Assembly: GCF_012033735.1 (NCBI RefSeq) | Contig: NZ_JAAVJD010000038.1 | Span: 1-32,047, forward strand | Reading direction: 5' to 3' | Source of the DNA: Streptomyces lonarensis | Lineage (GTDB): Bacteria > Actinomycetota > Actinomycetes > Streptomycetales > Streptomycetaceae | DNA length: 32,047 nucleotides | In this document: positions 12,187 to 20,967 of the stretch, one piece after another | Position numbering within the stretch: the first letter of the stretch is position 1 | How the letters are laid out: each line of letters starts with the position of its first letter | The notes under the pieces: generated by a model | Told to the model about the DNA's origin: nothing | The model's input: the letters and a program-made list of their open reading frames with translations, nothing else | Databases searched by the model: none | Made by a program: the position numbers and the translations under genes

Positions 12187-13284
12187 CTACAGGGCGAGGA
12201 GTTCCTTGGTCGTGATGGTGAGTAGCTCGGGTCCGCCGTCCGCCACGGGGCGAACGACGAGCGTGTCGTCAATCCGGACGCCGCCCCGACCCGGAAGGTG
12301 GACCCCGGGTTCGACGGTGACCGGCACACGAACGCCCAGTCTACCCATGGCCGCGGGGGCCAGACGCGGGTCCTCTCCCATTTCGAGCCCGACCCCCTCC
12401 CCCGTGAGCGGCCCGAGGGCGTCCGCGTGCCCCGCGCCGTCCAGGACGGCGCGGGCCGCGCGGTCCACCTCACGGCACTCCGTTCCGGGCGCCAGCGTCT
12501 CCCGCGCGGCCCGCTGAGCGGCGAAGACGAGTTCGTAGAGCTCGATCTGCCAGTCGGCCGGCCGGCTGCCGATCACGAAGGTCCGCCCGATCCGGCAGCG
12601 GTAGCCCCGGTAGCGCGCTCCGAGCCGGACCGTCAGGAAGTCTCCCTCCTCGACGCGCCGGTCGGTCGGGCGGTGCCCGGCGCTGCCGGAGTTGGCGCCG
12701 GTCGCCACCGAGGTGGGGAACGCCGCGCCGTCGGCGCCGTGGTCCACCAGCCGGCGTTCCAGCTCCAGGGCGAGATGCCGCTCGGTCCGGCCGACGAGGA
12801 TCGACTCCAGCAGCTCGCCGAGGGCCCGGTCGGTGATCTCCGCGGCGGTGCGCAGCGCGGCGATCTCCGCCTCGTCCTTGACCAGCCGCCGCTGCTCGAC
12901 CGCGCGGGCGAGGTCTCCCAGCGGCAGTCCGCCGCCTGCGGCACGGACGGCGCGGTACCGGGCCACCGTCAGGTGGTGCTCCTCCACCGCCAGCGAGGCG
13001 GCGCCGTCGCGGGCGGCGAGGACGGCCGCGGTCGCCGCCGGGTCGGTGTCGCCGTCCACCGCCAGCAGCCGCAGGGCGTCGTCGGGCGTGCCGCGCAGCG
13101 CGGCGACCGCTCCCCCGACGAGGACGTCCTCGCCGCCCGGGGTCAGCAGTAGCGCCGCGTGGGCGGGCACCGCACCGACCAGGTAGCGGAGGTTGGCGGG
13201 TCGGGAGATCAGCAGCGCCGTGCCGTCACCCGGGGAACAGTGGGCGCGCAGCGCCGCGCGCCGTGCCGCGTGGACCTCGGACAT
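12187..13284 (-). CDS. Aminopeptidase P-like (M24) protein with a decayed metal site
   Basis: A 365-residue protein with the creatinase N-terminal domain (about 1-125) and the pita-bread M24 domain (about 135-350) of Xaa-Pro peptidases. Five metal ligands are expected, and most have changed. The D of vDfGa is Arg220 (VRLGA), the D of DITRTF is Arg231 (CRIGRTF), the catalytic-region His of GHGvG is Glu296 (GEGVG), and the last Glu of RIED is Asp339 (RIDD). Only Glu325 (VTVEPG) is kept, and the second His (HE) is Gly303. This is probably not an active two-metal peptidase. Its place directly before efp and nusB mirrors the pepQ-efp pair of many genomes, so it may keep a binding role in polyproline metabolism. 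The start is ATG at 13284. Confidence 0.85.
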   Translation of the reverse strand: MSEVHAARRAALRAHCSPGDGTALLISRPANLRYLVGAVPAHAALLLTPGGEDVLVGGAVAALRGTPDDALRLLAVDGDTDPAATAAVLAARDGAASLAVEEHHLTVARYRAVRAAGGGLPLGDLARAVEQRRLVKDEAEIAALRTAAEITDRALGELLESILVGRTERHLALELERRLVDHGADGAAFPTSVATGANSGSAGHRPTDRRVEEGDFLTVRLGARYRGYRCRIGRTFVIGSRPADWQIELYELVFAAQRAARETLAPGTECREVDRAARAVLDGAGHADALGPLTGEGVGLEMGEDPRLAPAAMGRLGVRVPVTVEPGVHLPGRGGVRIDDTLVVRPVADGGPELLTITTKELLAL

Positions 13285-13385
13285 GGTCCGAGACTACGCA
13301 GCGCAGCGGCCCGCAGCCCGTTCGGTTGGGCCGGACGGGGCCGAGGTTGCCCCGTGCGGCGGTGTCCGCCGCACCCTCGAACCGC

Positions 13386-14069
13386 TCACCAGTCCAGGGG
13401 GGTGGTGAAGCTGCGCGCCACGGCCTCGTCGATCAGCCGGACGGTGGTCCCCACGTCCAACCGCGAGTTGTCGATGATCGGCAGCCCCGAGCCGTACCAG
13501 CCGGCCATCCGGCCGTGGATCGCCGCGACCTCCTCGTCGGCGAGGCGGCGGGTGCCGCTGCGCTCGGCGTTGCGGGCGAGGACGACCTCCAGGCCGGGCA
13601 GCAGGACGACGGGGATCAGCCCCGGGCCGACGTGCCGCTTCCAGCCGCCGAGACCGATGGCGGGCCGGTCGGGGAAGACGGCGTCGTCCAGGACGCAGGA
13701 GATGCCGTTGGCCAGGTAGTTGCGGGCCGCGAAGCCGCAGGTGCGGCGGGCCAGCCGGTACTGCGCCTCGGACCGCTCGTCCCAGCCGGACCGGGGGTCG
13801 GCGAAGCCGGAGCGGACCCACTCCCGCACGTCGTCCAGGCTGATGTGGGCGGTGGGGACCTGGCGTTGGTCGGCCCAGCGGCGGGCGACCGTCGTCTTCC
13901 CTGCGCCCGCGGGGCCGATCAGCAGCACGGCCAGCGCCGCCGTCGCGGGGTCCGCGGGGGCGGCCGCCGGCGGCTGCTCGGGGGCGGGTGGCGGCAGTCG
14001 GAACTCGCCGGTGACGCCTGCCTCCGGAGGCGCCGGCGGTGGGACGGGGACCCCCGCGGGGTGAGTCAT
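13386..14069 (-). CDS. P-loop ATPase/kinase-like protein (AAA_33 type), function unknown
   Basis: A 227-residue protein whose first 45 residues are Pro/Ala-rich and likely disordered. It is followed by a P-loop kinase-like fold with Walker A GPAGAGKTT (residues 52-60), a DDVREW segment that resembles the nucleoside- or polynucleotide-kinase lid region, and a VVLLPGLEVVLARNAERSGTRRL segment with candidate arginine fingers. The C-terminal part resembles zeta-toxin/AAA_33 kinases, but the substrate is unclear. I chose ATG at 14069, with GGAG about 10 nt upstream, over an ATG 19 codons earlier. It is 137 bp downstream of aroQ and 101 bp upstream of the PepP-like gene. Confidence 0.75.
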   Translation of the reverse strand: MTHPAGVPVPPPAPPEAGVTGEFRLPPPAPEQPPAAAPADPATAALAVLLIGPAGAGKTTVARRWADQRQVPTAHISLDDVREWVRSGFADPRSGWDERSEAQYRLARRTCGFAARNYLANGISCVLDDAVFPDRPAIGLGGWKRHVGPGLIPVVLLPGLEVVLARNAERSGTRRLADEEVAAIHGRMAGWYGSGLPIIDNSRLDVGTTVRLIDEAVARSFTTPLDW

Positions 14070-14206
14070 GCGCTGCCGCTCCGTCGTCGTCGAGGCGGGG
14101 CCGGCGCCCCGCGCTGCAGGGGCCACGGTGCCACACCGCGGCCCGCTGGGCCATGTCGCGGGGTGAGCGTACCGCCCTCCCGCGCGGCGGTGCGGGAGGT
14201 ACGCGT

Positions 14207-14653
14207 TCAGTCCCCCGTGACGGCCGGGTCGGCCGCCAGGGCGCGCAGCCCCAGCACGTAGGAGGTGGTGCCGAAACCGGCGATGGTGCCGGTGGCGACG
14301 GCGGAGACCACCGAGAGGTGGCGGAAGGACTCCCGGGCGTGCGGGTTGCTCAGGTGGATCTCGATGAGCGGCGCCGTCCGCTGGGCGGCGGCGTCCCGCA
14401 GCGCGTAGGAGTAGTGGGTGAAGGCCGCCGGGTTGAGCAGTACCGGGTGGCGCCCGTCCGCCGCCTCGTGGAGCCAGCCGACCAGCTCGGCCTCGTCGTC
14501 GGTCTGCCGGACCTCGACCTCCAGGCCGAGGTCGCGGCCGGTGGCCACGCAGAGCTCCACCAGCCGGGCGTGGTCGGCCGAGCCGTAGACGTCCGGTTCT
14601 CGGGAGCCCAGCCGGCCGAGGTTCGGCCCGTTGAGGACGAGCACCCGGCTCAC
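14207..14653 (-). CDS. aroQ: 3-Dehydroquinate dehydratase, type II
   Basis: Removes water from 3-dehydroquinate to give 3-dehydroshikimate. The 148-residue length is that of the dodecameric type II enzyme. Motifs include [18 protein letters not shown], with the catalytic Tyr and the loop Arg, [15 protein letters not shown] (Asn and His), and the [15 protein letters not shown] substrate segment. The start is GTG at 14653, overlapping the aroB stop by 4 bp. Some Streptomyces have several aroQ copies; this one is coupled to aroB, so it is the likely housekeeping copy. Confidence 0.94.
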   Translation of the reverse strand: MSRVLVLNGPNLGRLGSREPDVYGSADHARLVELCVATGRDLGLEVEVRQTDDEAELVGWLHEAADGRHPVLLNPAAFTHYSYALRDAAAQRTAPLIEIHLSNPHARESFRHLSVVSAVATGTIAGFGTTSYVLGLRALAADPAVTGD

Positions 14654-15744
14654 GCGGCGATCTCCGCGTGGGCGGCCAGCAGCATCGCCGGGTCGGGGCC
14701 CTCCAGGACCGCGGGGCGCGCCAGCCCGTCGAGGACGATGAAGCGCAGCAGGTCGCCGCGGGACTTCTTGTCGACCTTCATGGTCTCCAGCAGCCTCGGC
14801 CACTGGTCGCCGCGGTAGGTGACGGGGAGTCCGACGGAGGTGAGGACGGCCCGGTGCCGGTCGGCGGTGGCGTCGTCCAGCTTTCCGGCGATGCGGCCCA
14901 GTTCGGCGGCGAAGACCATGCCCACGGAGACGGCCGCGCCGTGGCGCCACTCGTAGCGCTCGTTCTTCTCGATCGCGTGGGCGAGGGTGTGGCCGTAGTT
15001 GAGGATCTCGCGCCGGCCGGCCTCGCGGAGGTCGCCGGAGACCACCTCGGCCTTCACCCGGATGGACCGCTCCACCAGCTCGGCGGTGACGGGGCCGTCC
15101 GCCCGGCGGGCCGCCTCCGGGTCGCGCTCGATCAGGTCGAGGATGGCGGGGTCGGCGATGAACCCCGCCTTGATGATCTCAGCGAGCCCGGAGACGTAGT
15201 CGTGGACCGGCAGGCTCGCGAGCGCCGCGAGGTCGCACAGCACCCCGGCGGGCGGGTGGAAGGACCCGACGAGGTTCTTGCCCTCGGCGGTGTTGATGCC
15301 GGTCTTGCCGCCGACGGCGGCGTCCACCATGCCCAGCACGGTGGTGGGCACGGCCACCCACCGCACCCCGCGCAGCCAGGTCGCGGCGACGAACCCGGCG
15401 AGGTCGGTGGTCGCGCCGCCGCCGACGCCGACGATGACGTCGGTGCGGGTGAACCCGCTCTGGCCGAGCGCCTTCCAGCAGTAGGCGGCGACCTCGGCGG
15501 TCTTGGCCTCCTCGGCGTTGGGCACCTGGACGGCGATCGCCTCGTACCCCTGGTCGGCGAGGTCCTGCCGGAGCACGTCGCCGGTCTCGGCGAGGGCCTC
15601 GGGGTGGATGACGGCGACCCGCCGCGCGTCGCCGACCAGCGCGGGCAGCTGGTCGAGCAGCCGGTGGCCGATCAGCACGTCGTAGGGGGCGGCGCCGGCC
15701 TCGCCCGCGACGGTGATGCGGGTGGGTGCGGTGTCGTCGGTCAT
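14650..15744 (-). CDS. aroB: 3-Dehydroquinate synthase
   Basis: Cyclises DAHP to 3-dehydroquinate using NAD and a divalent metal. The 364-residue protein has the NAD-binding [21 protein letters not shown], the [10 protein letters not shown] loop, and metal ligands in LAEIIKAGF (Glu), [10 protein letters not shown] (His) and [11 protein letters not shown] (His). The frame is open upstream, but ATG at 15744 overlaps the aroK stop by ATGA and begins the family N-terminus. It lies between aroK and aroQ. Confidence 0.96.
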   Translation of the reverse strand: MTDDTAPTRITVAGEAGAAPYDVLIGHRLLDQLPALVGDARRVAVIHPEALAETGDVLRQDLADQGYEAIAVQVPNAEEAKTAEVAAYCWKALGQSGFTRTDVIVGVGGGATTDLAGFVAATWLRGVRWVAVPTTVLGMVDAAVGGKTGINTAEGKNLVGSFHPPAGVLCDLAALASLPVHDYVSGLAEIIKAGFIADPAILDLIERDPEAARRADGPVTAELVERSIRVKAEVVSGDLREAGRREILNYGHTLAHAIEKNERYEWRHGAAVSVGMVFAAELGRIAGKLDDATADRHRAVLTSVGLPVTYRGDQWPRLLETMKVDKKSRGDLLRFIVLDGLARPAVLEGPDPAMLLAAHAEIAA

Positions 15745-16262
15745 GCCTCGGTCAGCTCCAATGCGGTGAGGACGGCCAGGGTGACCTCCTCGGGCGTCCG
15801 CCCCTCGGTCGCCACGACCGTGCGGGCGACGCCGGTGTACAGGGGGCGGCGGGTCTCCATCATGGTGCGCCACTGCTTGCGGGGGTTGACCGCGAGCAGC
15901 GGGCGCGGGGCGTCCAGGCCGACGCGGTGGACGGCGTCGGCGAGCGCCACGTCGAGGAAGACGACGGGGAGCCCGGCGAGCAGTTCCCGGGTGGCCGGCC
16001 GCATGACGGCGCCGCCCCCCAGGGCGAGCACCCCGCGGTGGGTCGCGACGGCGGAGGCGACCGCCTCGGCCTCCAGGTCGCGGAAGTGGTCCTCACCGTC
16101 GGTGAGGAAGATCTCCGCGACCTCCTTGCCGGCGGCTGCCTCGACATCGGCGTCGGTGTCGCGGAGGCTGACCCCCAGCCGCTCGGCGAGGAGGCCGCCG
16201 ACGGTGGTCTTGCCGGCGCCGGGCGGCCCGACCAGGACGACCAGCGGGTGGTCGGTGCTCAC
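15741..16262 (-). CDS. aroK: Shikimate kinase
   Basis: Phosphorylates shikimate at O3 with ATP. The 173-residue NMP-kinase-like protein has Walker [10 protein letters not shown], the shikimate Asp in [13 protein letters not shown] near the substrate, and the lid Arg in [12 protein letters not shown] and RRPLYTGVA. The start is GTG at 16262, overlapping the aroC stop by 4 bp; the end overlaps aroB by 4 bp. Confidence 0.95.
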   Translation of the reverse strand: MSTDHPLVVLVGPPGAGKTTVGGLLAERLGVSLRDTDADVEAAAGKEVAEIFLTDGEDHFRDLEAEAVASAVATHRGVLALGGGAVMRPATRELLAGLPVVFLDVALADAVHRVGLDAPRPLLAVNPRKQWRTMMETRRPLYTGVARTVVATEGRTPEEVTLAVLTALELTEA

Positions 16263-17479
16263 CGGACCCCCAGACCGTCGAGGTAGCCGCGGACGTTGCG
16301 GCGGGTCTCGGCGACGTTGTCGCCGCCGAACTTCTCCGCCACCGCGTCGGCGAGGACCAGGGCGACCATGGCCTCGGCCACGATGCCGGCGGCCGGGACG
16401 GCGCAGACGTCGGAGCGCTGGTGGTGTGCGCGGGCGACCTCGCCGGTGGCGACGTCGACGGTGGCCAGGGCGCGGGGCACGGTCGCGATGGGCTTCATCG
16501 CGGCACGCACGCGCAGCACCTCACCGGTGGTCAGGCCGCCCTCGGTGCCGCCGGACCGGCCGGACGCGCGGCGGATGCCGAGGTCGCGGCCGCCGTCGGC
16601 CCCGGGCTCGGCGCCAGGGGTCGTCGCGAGGATCTCGTCGTGTGCCTGCGAGCCGGGGACGCGGGCGAGGTCGAACCCGTCGCCGACCTCGACGCCCTTG
16701 ATCGCCTGGATGCCCATGAGCGCGCCGGCCAGCCGGGCGTCCAGGCGGCGGTCCCAGTGGACGTGGGAGCCGAGCCCGACGGGGGCGTCGTGGGCGACGA
16801 CCTCCACCACACCGCCGAGGGTGTCGCCGTCGCGGTGGGCCTGGTCGATCTCCGCCACCATGGCGGCGGAGGCGTCCTGGTCCAGGCAGCGCACGGGGTC
16901 GGCGTCCAGCCGCTCGACATCGCCGGGCAGCGGCAGCGTGCCGTAGGGGGCGCGGGCGGCGCCGAGCTCCACCACGTGCGAGACGACCTCGATGCCGGCG
17001 GTCTCCCGCAGGTAGGAGCGGGCGACGGCGCCCAACGCCACCCGGGCGGCGGTCTCCCGGGCCGAGGCCCGCTCCAGGATCGGACGCGCCTCGTCGAAGC
17101 CGTACTTCTGCATGCCGGCGAGGTCCGCGTGGCCCGGGCGGGGCCGCGTCAGCGGCGCGTTGCGCGCCAGGGAGGCCAGCTCCTCCGGGTCCACGGGGTC
17201 GGCCGCCATGACCTTCTCCCACTTGGGCCACTCGGTGTTCCCGATCATGACGGCGACCGGGGAGCCGAGGGTGAGGCCGTGGCGGACGCCGCCGAGGAAG
17301 GTGACCTCGTCGCGCTCGAACTTCATGCGGGCGCCGCGGCCGTACCCCAGCCTGCGCCGGGCGAGGTGGTCGGCGACCGCCTCGGTGTCCACCGGCACCC
17401 CGGCCGGCAGCCCTTCGATGGTCGCCACCAGCGCGGGGCCGTGCGACTCCCCCGCCGTCAGCCAGCGCAGCCTGCTCAA
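16259..17479 (-). CDS. aroC: Chorismate synthase
   Basis: Converts EPSP to chorismate with reduced FMN. The 406-residue protein contains [66 protein letters not shown] motifs in order, [15 protein letters not shown], and [21 protein letters not shown]. The start is TTG at 17479: it has GGTGGAGG 5 nt upstream and begins exactly at the conserved [13 protein letters not shown]. An in-frame GTG four codons earlier is the only near alternative. Residues about 286-302 are a Gly/Ala/Asp-rich insertion (around [13 protein letters not shown]) just before the GRSGGTEGG motif, which makes it about a dozen residues longer than usual. It is first of the aroC-aroK-aroB-aroQ run. Confidence 0.96.
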   Translation of the reverse strand: MSRLRWLTAGESHGPALVATIEGLPAGVPVDTEAVADHLARRRLGYGRGARMKFERDEVTFLGGVRHGLTLGSPVAVMIGNTEWPKWEKVMAADPVDPEELASLARNAPLTRPRPGHADLAGMQKYGFDEARPILERASARETAARVALGAVARSYLRETAGIEVVSHVVELGAARAPYGTLPLPGDVERLDADPVRCLDQDASAAMVAEIDQAHRDGDTLGGVVEVVAHDAPVGLGSHVHWDRRLDARLAGALMGIQAIKGVEVGDGFDLARVPGSQAHDEILATTPGAEPGADGGRDLGIRRASGRSGGTEGGLTTGEVLRVRAAMKPIATVPRALATVDVATGEVARAHHQRSDVCAVPAAGIVAEAMVALVLADAVAEKFGGDNVAETRRNVRGYLDGLGVR

Positions 17480-17484
17480 CGGAC

Positions 17485-17492
17485 CCTCCACC
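17485..17492 (-). promoter_or_regulatory. Ribosome site deciding the TTG start of aroC
   Basis: GGTGGAGG, read on the minus strand, ends 5 nt before TTG at 17479. It overlaps an out-of-frame ATG that would stop within seven codons, so the TTG is the real start. Confidence 0.8.
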
Positions 17493-17586
17493 TCATGTCG
17501 ATCACGCTTCGTGCCCGGCCATCCTCGCACGCGGTCCGGCCGCCGCCGCGCGGCCGTCCAGGGTGCGGGACGGGGCGACGGGCCGG

Positions 17587-18465
17587 TCAGGCGTGGCGCC
17601 CGGCCAGTGCGCTCTCGCCCGCGGCGCGCATGGCGGCGAGCGGGGCAGGCGACCGACCGGTCATGAGTTCGACCTGGACCACCGCCTGGTGGAGCAGCAG
17701 GTCGAGCCCGCCGACGACGGTCGCTCCCCGGGCGCTCCAGGCGGCCGCCAGCGCGGTCGGCCAGGGCTCGTAGAGCACGTCGAAGAGGGTCCCGGGGCGG
17801 TCGGGCACCGCGGCGGCGAGGGCGTCCGCGGCACCGGCCGGGGTGGTGGCGATCACCAGCGGCGCGTCCAGCGCCTCGGCGGCGCGCTCCCAGGGAGCGG
17901 TCCGCACCGCGACCCCGAGCCGCTCACCCCACTCCGCCATCTCGCGGGCCCGCTCCGGGCCCCGGACGTACGCGGTGACCTCGCCCGTGCAGACGTGGCC
18001 CAACGCCGCGAGGGCGGAGGAGGCGGTGGCGCCGGCGCCGAGCACGGCGGCACGCTCCACGCGCGTGACCCCGCGCTCGGCGAGCGCGGCGACCATCCCG
18101 GGGATGTCGGTGTTGTCACCGGTGCGGGCGCCGTCCGCACCGAACAGCACGGTGTTGACGGCGCCGACCGAGGCGGCGGCCGGGGTCACCGCGTCCAGCA
18201 GCGGGAGTACCGCCCGCTTGAGCGGCATCGTCAGGCTGAGCCCGGCCCACTCCCCGCCCAACTCCGCGAGGAACGCCGGGAGCCGCTCCTCGTCCACCTC
18301 GTACCGGTCGTAGCGCCAGGCGGTGAGGCCGAGCGCGGCGTACGCGGCGCGGTGGAGGTCGGGCGAGAGGGAGTGGGCGACGGGCGCTCCGAGGACGGCT
18401 GCCCGGCGCGCGTCAGCTGGTGCTCTCCGCGCCGCGCCGTCGGTTGTACTCCTCGCGGAGCTCAT
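17587..18465 (-). CDS. aroE: Shikimate dehydrogenase (NADP-dependent)
   Basis: Reduces 3-dehydroshikimate to shikimate. The Streptomyces-type sequence has [17 protein letters not shown] (substrate Ser pair), [13 protein letters not shown] with the catalytic Lys, GDNTDIPGM with the Asp, and the Rossmann loop [16 protein letters not shown] placed the start at ATG 18465 (292 residues), which has GAGG about 7 nt upstream and overlaps the end of mltG by 53 bp in another frame. An ATG four codons earlier is possible. The family alignment begins only at about [12 protein letters not shown], so the first 24 residues are extra. It is separated from aroC by 107 bp without a clear terminator. Confidence 0.92.
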   Translation of the reverse strand: MSSARSTTDGAARRAPADARRAAVLGAPVAHSLSPDLHRAAYAALGLTAWRYDRYEVDEERLPAFLAELGGEWAGLSLTMPLKRAVLPLLDAVTPAAASVGAVNTVLFGADGARTGDNTDIPGMVAALAERGVTRVERAAVLGAGATASSALAALGHVCTGEVTAYVRGPERAREMAEWGERLGVAVRTAPWERAAEALDAPLVIATTPAGAADALAAAVPDRPGTLFDVLYEPWPTALAAAWSARGATVVGGLDLLLHQAVVQVELMTGRSPAPLAAMRAAGESALAGRHA

Positions 18466-20383
18466 TGTGGTCCTCATGGTTGCGGGTGAACTCGGTGGTG
18501 ACGTCGTCGAGGGTGATGAAGTACATCCACCCCTCGTCGGTCGGGTTGAGCGCGGCCTCCACCGCCTCCGCCCCGGGGTTGCCGATCGCGCCGGGCGGCA
18601 GTCCCTTGTGGACGTAGGTGTTGTACGGGTCCTTCTCGTTGAGGATCTCGTTCTCGGTGATGAACGCCTCGCTCTGACCCCGGAGGTAGTTGAAGCTGGA
18701 GTCGAACTGCAGCAGCCCGTTGGTCTCGGTGTTGTCGGGCTTGAGGCGGTTGTAGATGACCTCGGCCATCGCGGTGAAGTCGTCGGTGGTCTTGCCCTCG
18801 GCCTGCACCAGGCTGGCGACGTTGATGATGTCCAGCGCCGAGTCGAGGCCGAGGCCGGAGGCCGCGTCGGACAGCCCCATCTGCTCGTAGGTGGAGACGG
18901 CGCGGTCCACCATCGCCTGCAGGAGCTCCTCGGGCTGCGTCTCCGGGCCGATGTCGTACCGGGCCGGCCAGAGGAAGCCCTCCAGCGGTTCCTTGACGTC
19001 CTCGTTGTCCGGGACGGCCCAGTCGGGCAGCTCGACCACACCCGAGGCGGCGACCTCCGCCGTCGTCCCCTCCTCCAGTTCGAGCTTGGCGTCTATCGTC
19101 TCGTAGACGGCCGGCGACCGGGTGCCCTCGGGGATGATCAGGGTGTTGAGGGTGGCGGGGTCGGTCATGACCTCGACGGCGGACTGCGCCGACATCTCCT
19201 CGCGCAGCGCGTAGTACCCGGGCTGGATGTTGGCGCCCTCCGCCGCCTGGGTGAAGGCCCCGACGCTCGCGACGACGCCCTCGTCCCGGAGCTTGACGCC
19301 GATCGCGGTCAGGGTGTCGCCGTCCTCGACCGCGACGAACACCTCGCCCGTGCCCTCGCCCGCGAAGTCCGGCGGCGGGCCGAAGCGGGAGTCGTAGAAC
19401 TGCTTGCCGAAGTACCCGGCCACGCCGACCGTCCCCAGGAGCAGGACGGCCACCCCGAGGCAGGCGACGCCGCCGCGGCGCTTGGCGGGCTTGTCGCCGC
19501 CGCGCCGGCCGCGGCCTTCCTTGTCACCGGTCTCGGCGCTCTCGTCCCAGTCGCCGTCCTCGCGGGTGAAGAAGTCGTTCTCGCCCTGGTCCGGTCCCGG
19601 GTCCCAGCCGGTGTCGGGGTCCGGGCCAGGGCCGTCCGCTCCTGGCTCCCCCCGCTCGGGCGGCCGCTGCCCGCCGGGCGGGGCGTGGGCGTTGCCGGCG
19701 TGCGGGGCACCACCGCGGGGGTCGCCGTAGCCGTCGTCGTACCCGGAGTCCTGCTGCGGGGCGCCGTCCGCGCCGTAGCCGGGGTTCTGCCGGTTCGCGG
19801 CCGCGCCGGCGTCCTGCGGGTGGTGGCCCTGGCCCGGGCCGGGACCCTGCTGCTGGGCGGGGCGGTCGTAGCCGGACCCGGCGCCGTGGTCGTTGCCCTG
19901 GCCGTAGCCGTGGTCGCCGTACGGGTCGCCACCGGCGCCGTACCCCTGGCCGCCGCCCTGGCCCGGGCCCTGGGCCTGGGCCTGGTACGGGTCGTAGCCG
20001 TGGCCCTGGCCGTAGCCGTGGTCGCCGTACGGGTCGCCACCGGCGCCGTACCCCTGGCCGCCCTGGCCCGGGGCCTGGGCCTGGTACGGGTCGTAGCCGT
20101 GGCCCTGGCCGCCCTGGTCGTACCCCTGGCCGCCCTGGTTCCAGCCGCCCTGCTGCGGGCCGCCCGGGCCCTGCGGAGGGTGCTGCCGATGTTGCGCCGG
20201 GGGTGCTGCGCCGTACGGGTCGGAGGCTCCGCCGTCCGGGTAGCCCTGCCCGGGGTACCCGTTCTGCTCCTGCGGGTAGCCGTCCCAGGAGCCGTCGCCG
20301 GGCCGTCCCCACCCCTGCTCTCCGTAGAGCGGGTCGTTCGGATCCCACGGTTCCGGGCCGGAGCCCCGGCGGTAGTCAGTCAT
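18413..20383 (-). CDS. mltG: MltG, endolytic murein transglycosylase
   Basis: Cleaves nascent glycan strands next to the membrane and so sets strand length. The 656-residue protein begins with about 300 cytoplasmic residues rich in Gly, Gln, Tyr, Pro and Asp (including a 36-residue tandem repeat at about 95-163), then one membrane helix at about 305-325. The extracellular part has a LysM-like segment (about 343-392) and the YceG/MltG domain with EGFLWPARYDI (468-478), the catalytic Glu529 in ASLVQAEG, and YNTYVHKGLPPGAIGNPGAEAVEAALNP. E. coli MltG is 340 residues, so the N-terminal extension is the main difference. The start is ATG at 20383. Older databases call this family aminodeoxychorismate lyase, which is wrong. 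Confidence 0.93.
   Translation of the reverse strand: MTDYRRGSGPEPWDPNDPLYGEQGWGRPGDGSWDGYPQEQNGYPGQGYPDGGASDPYGAAPPAQHRQHPPQGPGGPQQGGWNQGGQGYDQGGQGHGYDPYQAQAPGQGGQGYGAGGDPYGDHGYGQGHGYDPYQAQAQGPGQGGGQGYGAGGDPYGDHGYGQGNDHGAGSGYDRPAQQQGPGPGQGHHPQDAGAAANRQNPGYGADGAPQQDSGYDDGYGDPRGGAPHAGNAHAPPGGQRPPERGEPGADGPGPDPDTGWDPGPDQGENDFFTREDGDWDESAETGDKEGRGRRGGDKPAKRRGGVACLGVAVLLLGTVGVAGYFGKQFYDSRFGPPPDFAGEGTGEVFVAVEDGDTLTAIGVKLRDEGVVASVGAFTQAAEGANIQPGYYALREEMSAQSAVEVMTDPATLNTLIIPEGTRSPAVYETIDAKLELEEGTTAEVAASGVVELPDWAVPDNEDVKEPLEGFLWPARYDIGPETQPEELLQAMVDRAVSTYEQMGLSDAASGLGLDSALDIINVASLVQAEGKTTDDFTAMAEVIYNRLKPDNTETNGLLQFDSSFNYLRGQSEAFITENEILNEKDPYNTYVHKGLPPGAIGNPGAEAVEAALNPTDEGWMYFITLDDVTTEFTRNHEDHNELREEYNRRRGAESTS
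19896..20102 (-). repeat. Tandem duplication within the mltG disordered region
   Basis: The segment 19896-20003 (108 bp) is followed by 20004-20102 (99 bp). The first 59 or so bases of the two copies are identical and the rest differ by 9 bp of deletion and a base or so. They code two near-identical Gly/Tyr/Gln units built on DPYQAQA and GAGGDPYGDHGYGQG. The near-identity suggests a recent duplication or active gene conversion. Confidence 0.9.
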
Positions 20384-20430
20384 CGGTCCCCTCGCGACGC
20401 CGGTGCGGTCCGTCCGGATCTGCCGGACGT

Positions 20431-20464
20431 TCGAACATCTCCGCGGGTCGTCCGCGATGTTCGA
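20431..20464. repeat. Inverted repeat between ruvX and mltG
   Basis: TCGAACAT (20431-20438) and ATGTTCGA (20457-20464) are perfect 8-bp arms, and inside them CGCGG (20442-20446) pairs with CCGCG (20452-20456), leaving a 3-base bulge and a 5-base loop. It lies 39 bp past the ruvX stop and about 50 bp before the mltG start, so it may be a terminator, an RNA structure in the mltG leader, or an operator. Confidence 0.65.
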
Positions 20465-20502
20465 TTGACTGCCATCTCGCGCGGCACGTTACCGCACCGC
20501 GA

Positions 20503-20967
20503 TCAACCGCCCATCTCGACGCACTGCCCCGGCGGCCGCCCCGAGGTGCGCTCCGTCTCCAGTGCACTCTGCAGGATCACCACCGCCGCGGCCTGGTCGA
20601 TGCGGCCACGGCCCTTGCGGGAGGAGACCCCCGAGGCCCGCATCGACTGCGCGGCCGTGACGGTGCTCATACGCTCGTCCACCAGCCGCACCGGCACGGG
20701 TGTGACCAGTTTCGCCAACTCCCCGGCGAAATCACGCACCTTGAGGGCTGCGGGGCCCTCCTGGCCGCTCAGGGAGCGCGGCAGGCCGACGACGACCTCC
20801 AGGGGCTCGTACTCGCCCACGATCGCGCCCAGGCGCCGTAGCGCCCCGGCACGGTCCTTCCCCGGGACGGTCTCCACCGGCGTCGCGAGCAGGCCGTCGG
20901 GATCGCTGCTGGCCACGCCGATGCGGGCGTCGCCGACGTCGACGGCGAGCCGCCGTCCGCGGCGCAT
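20503..20967 (-). CDS. ruvX: RuvX/YqgF-type putative pre-16S rRNA nuclease
   Basis: RNase H-like fold protein of 154 residues implicated in maturing the 5' end of 16S rRNA (YqgF in E. coli) and proposed to act as a resolvase. Motifs are LAVDVGDARIGVASSDPDG (first acidic residue), VVVGLPRSLSGQEGPAA, VRLVDERMSTVTA (second acidic residue) and IDQAAAVVILQ. ATG at 20967 has GGGAGG 5 nt upstream. In most actinobacteria alaS lies immediately upstream; here only 61 bp separate it from the DUF6167 gene. Confidence 0.94.
   Translation of the reverse strand: MRRGRRLAVDVGDARIGVASSDPDGLLATPVETVPGKDRAGALRRLGAIVGEYEPLEVVVGLPRSLSGQEGPAALKVRDFAGELAKLVTPVPVRLVDERMSTVTAAQSMRASGVSSRKGRGRIDQAAAVVILQSALETERTSGRPPGQCVEMGG

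Noticed and set aside
18413..20383. Aminodeoxychorismate lyase (folate synthesis), suggested by older annotations and the aro neighbours
   Set aside because: The membrane helix, LysM-like part and YceG motifs with Glu529 identify MltG; there is no PLP-lyase fold.
20431..20464. LexA (SOS) box between ruvX and mltG
   Set aside because: The TCGAAC and GTTCGA half-sites are present but the spacer is about 22 bases instead of 4, so it is listed only as an inverted repeat.
20465..20470. TTGACT on the plus strand as a -35 element for an antisense transcript toward ruvX
   Set aside because: No TANNNT lies at the proper distance (the bases at 20488-20493 are GTTACC), and there is no gene to serve.
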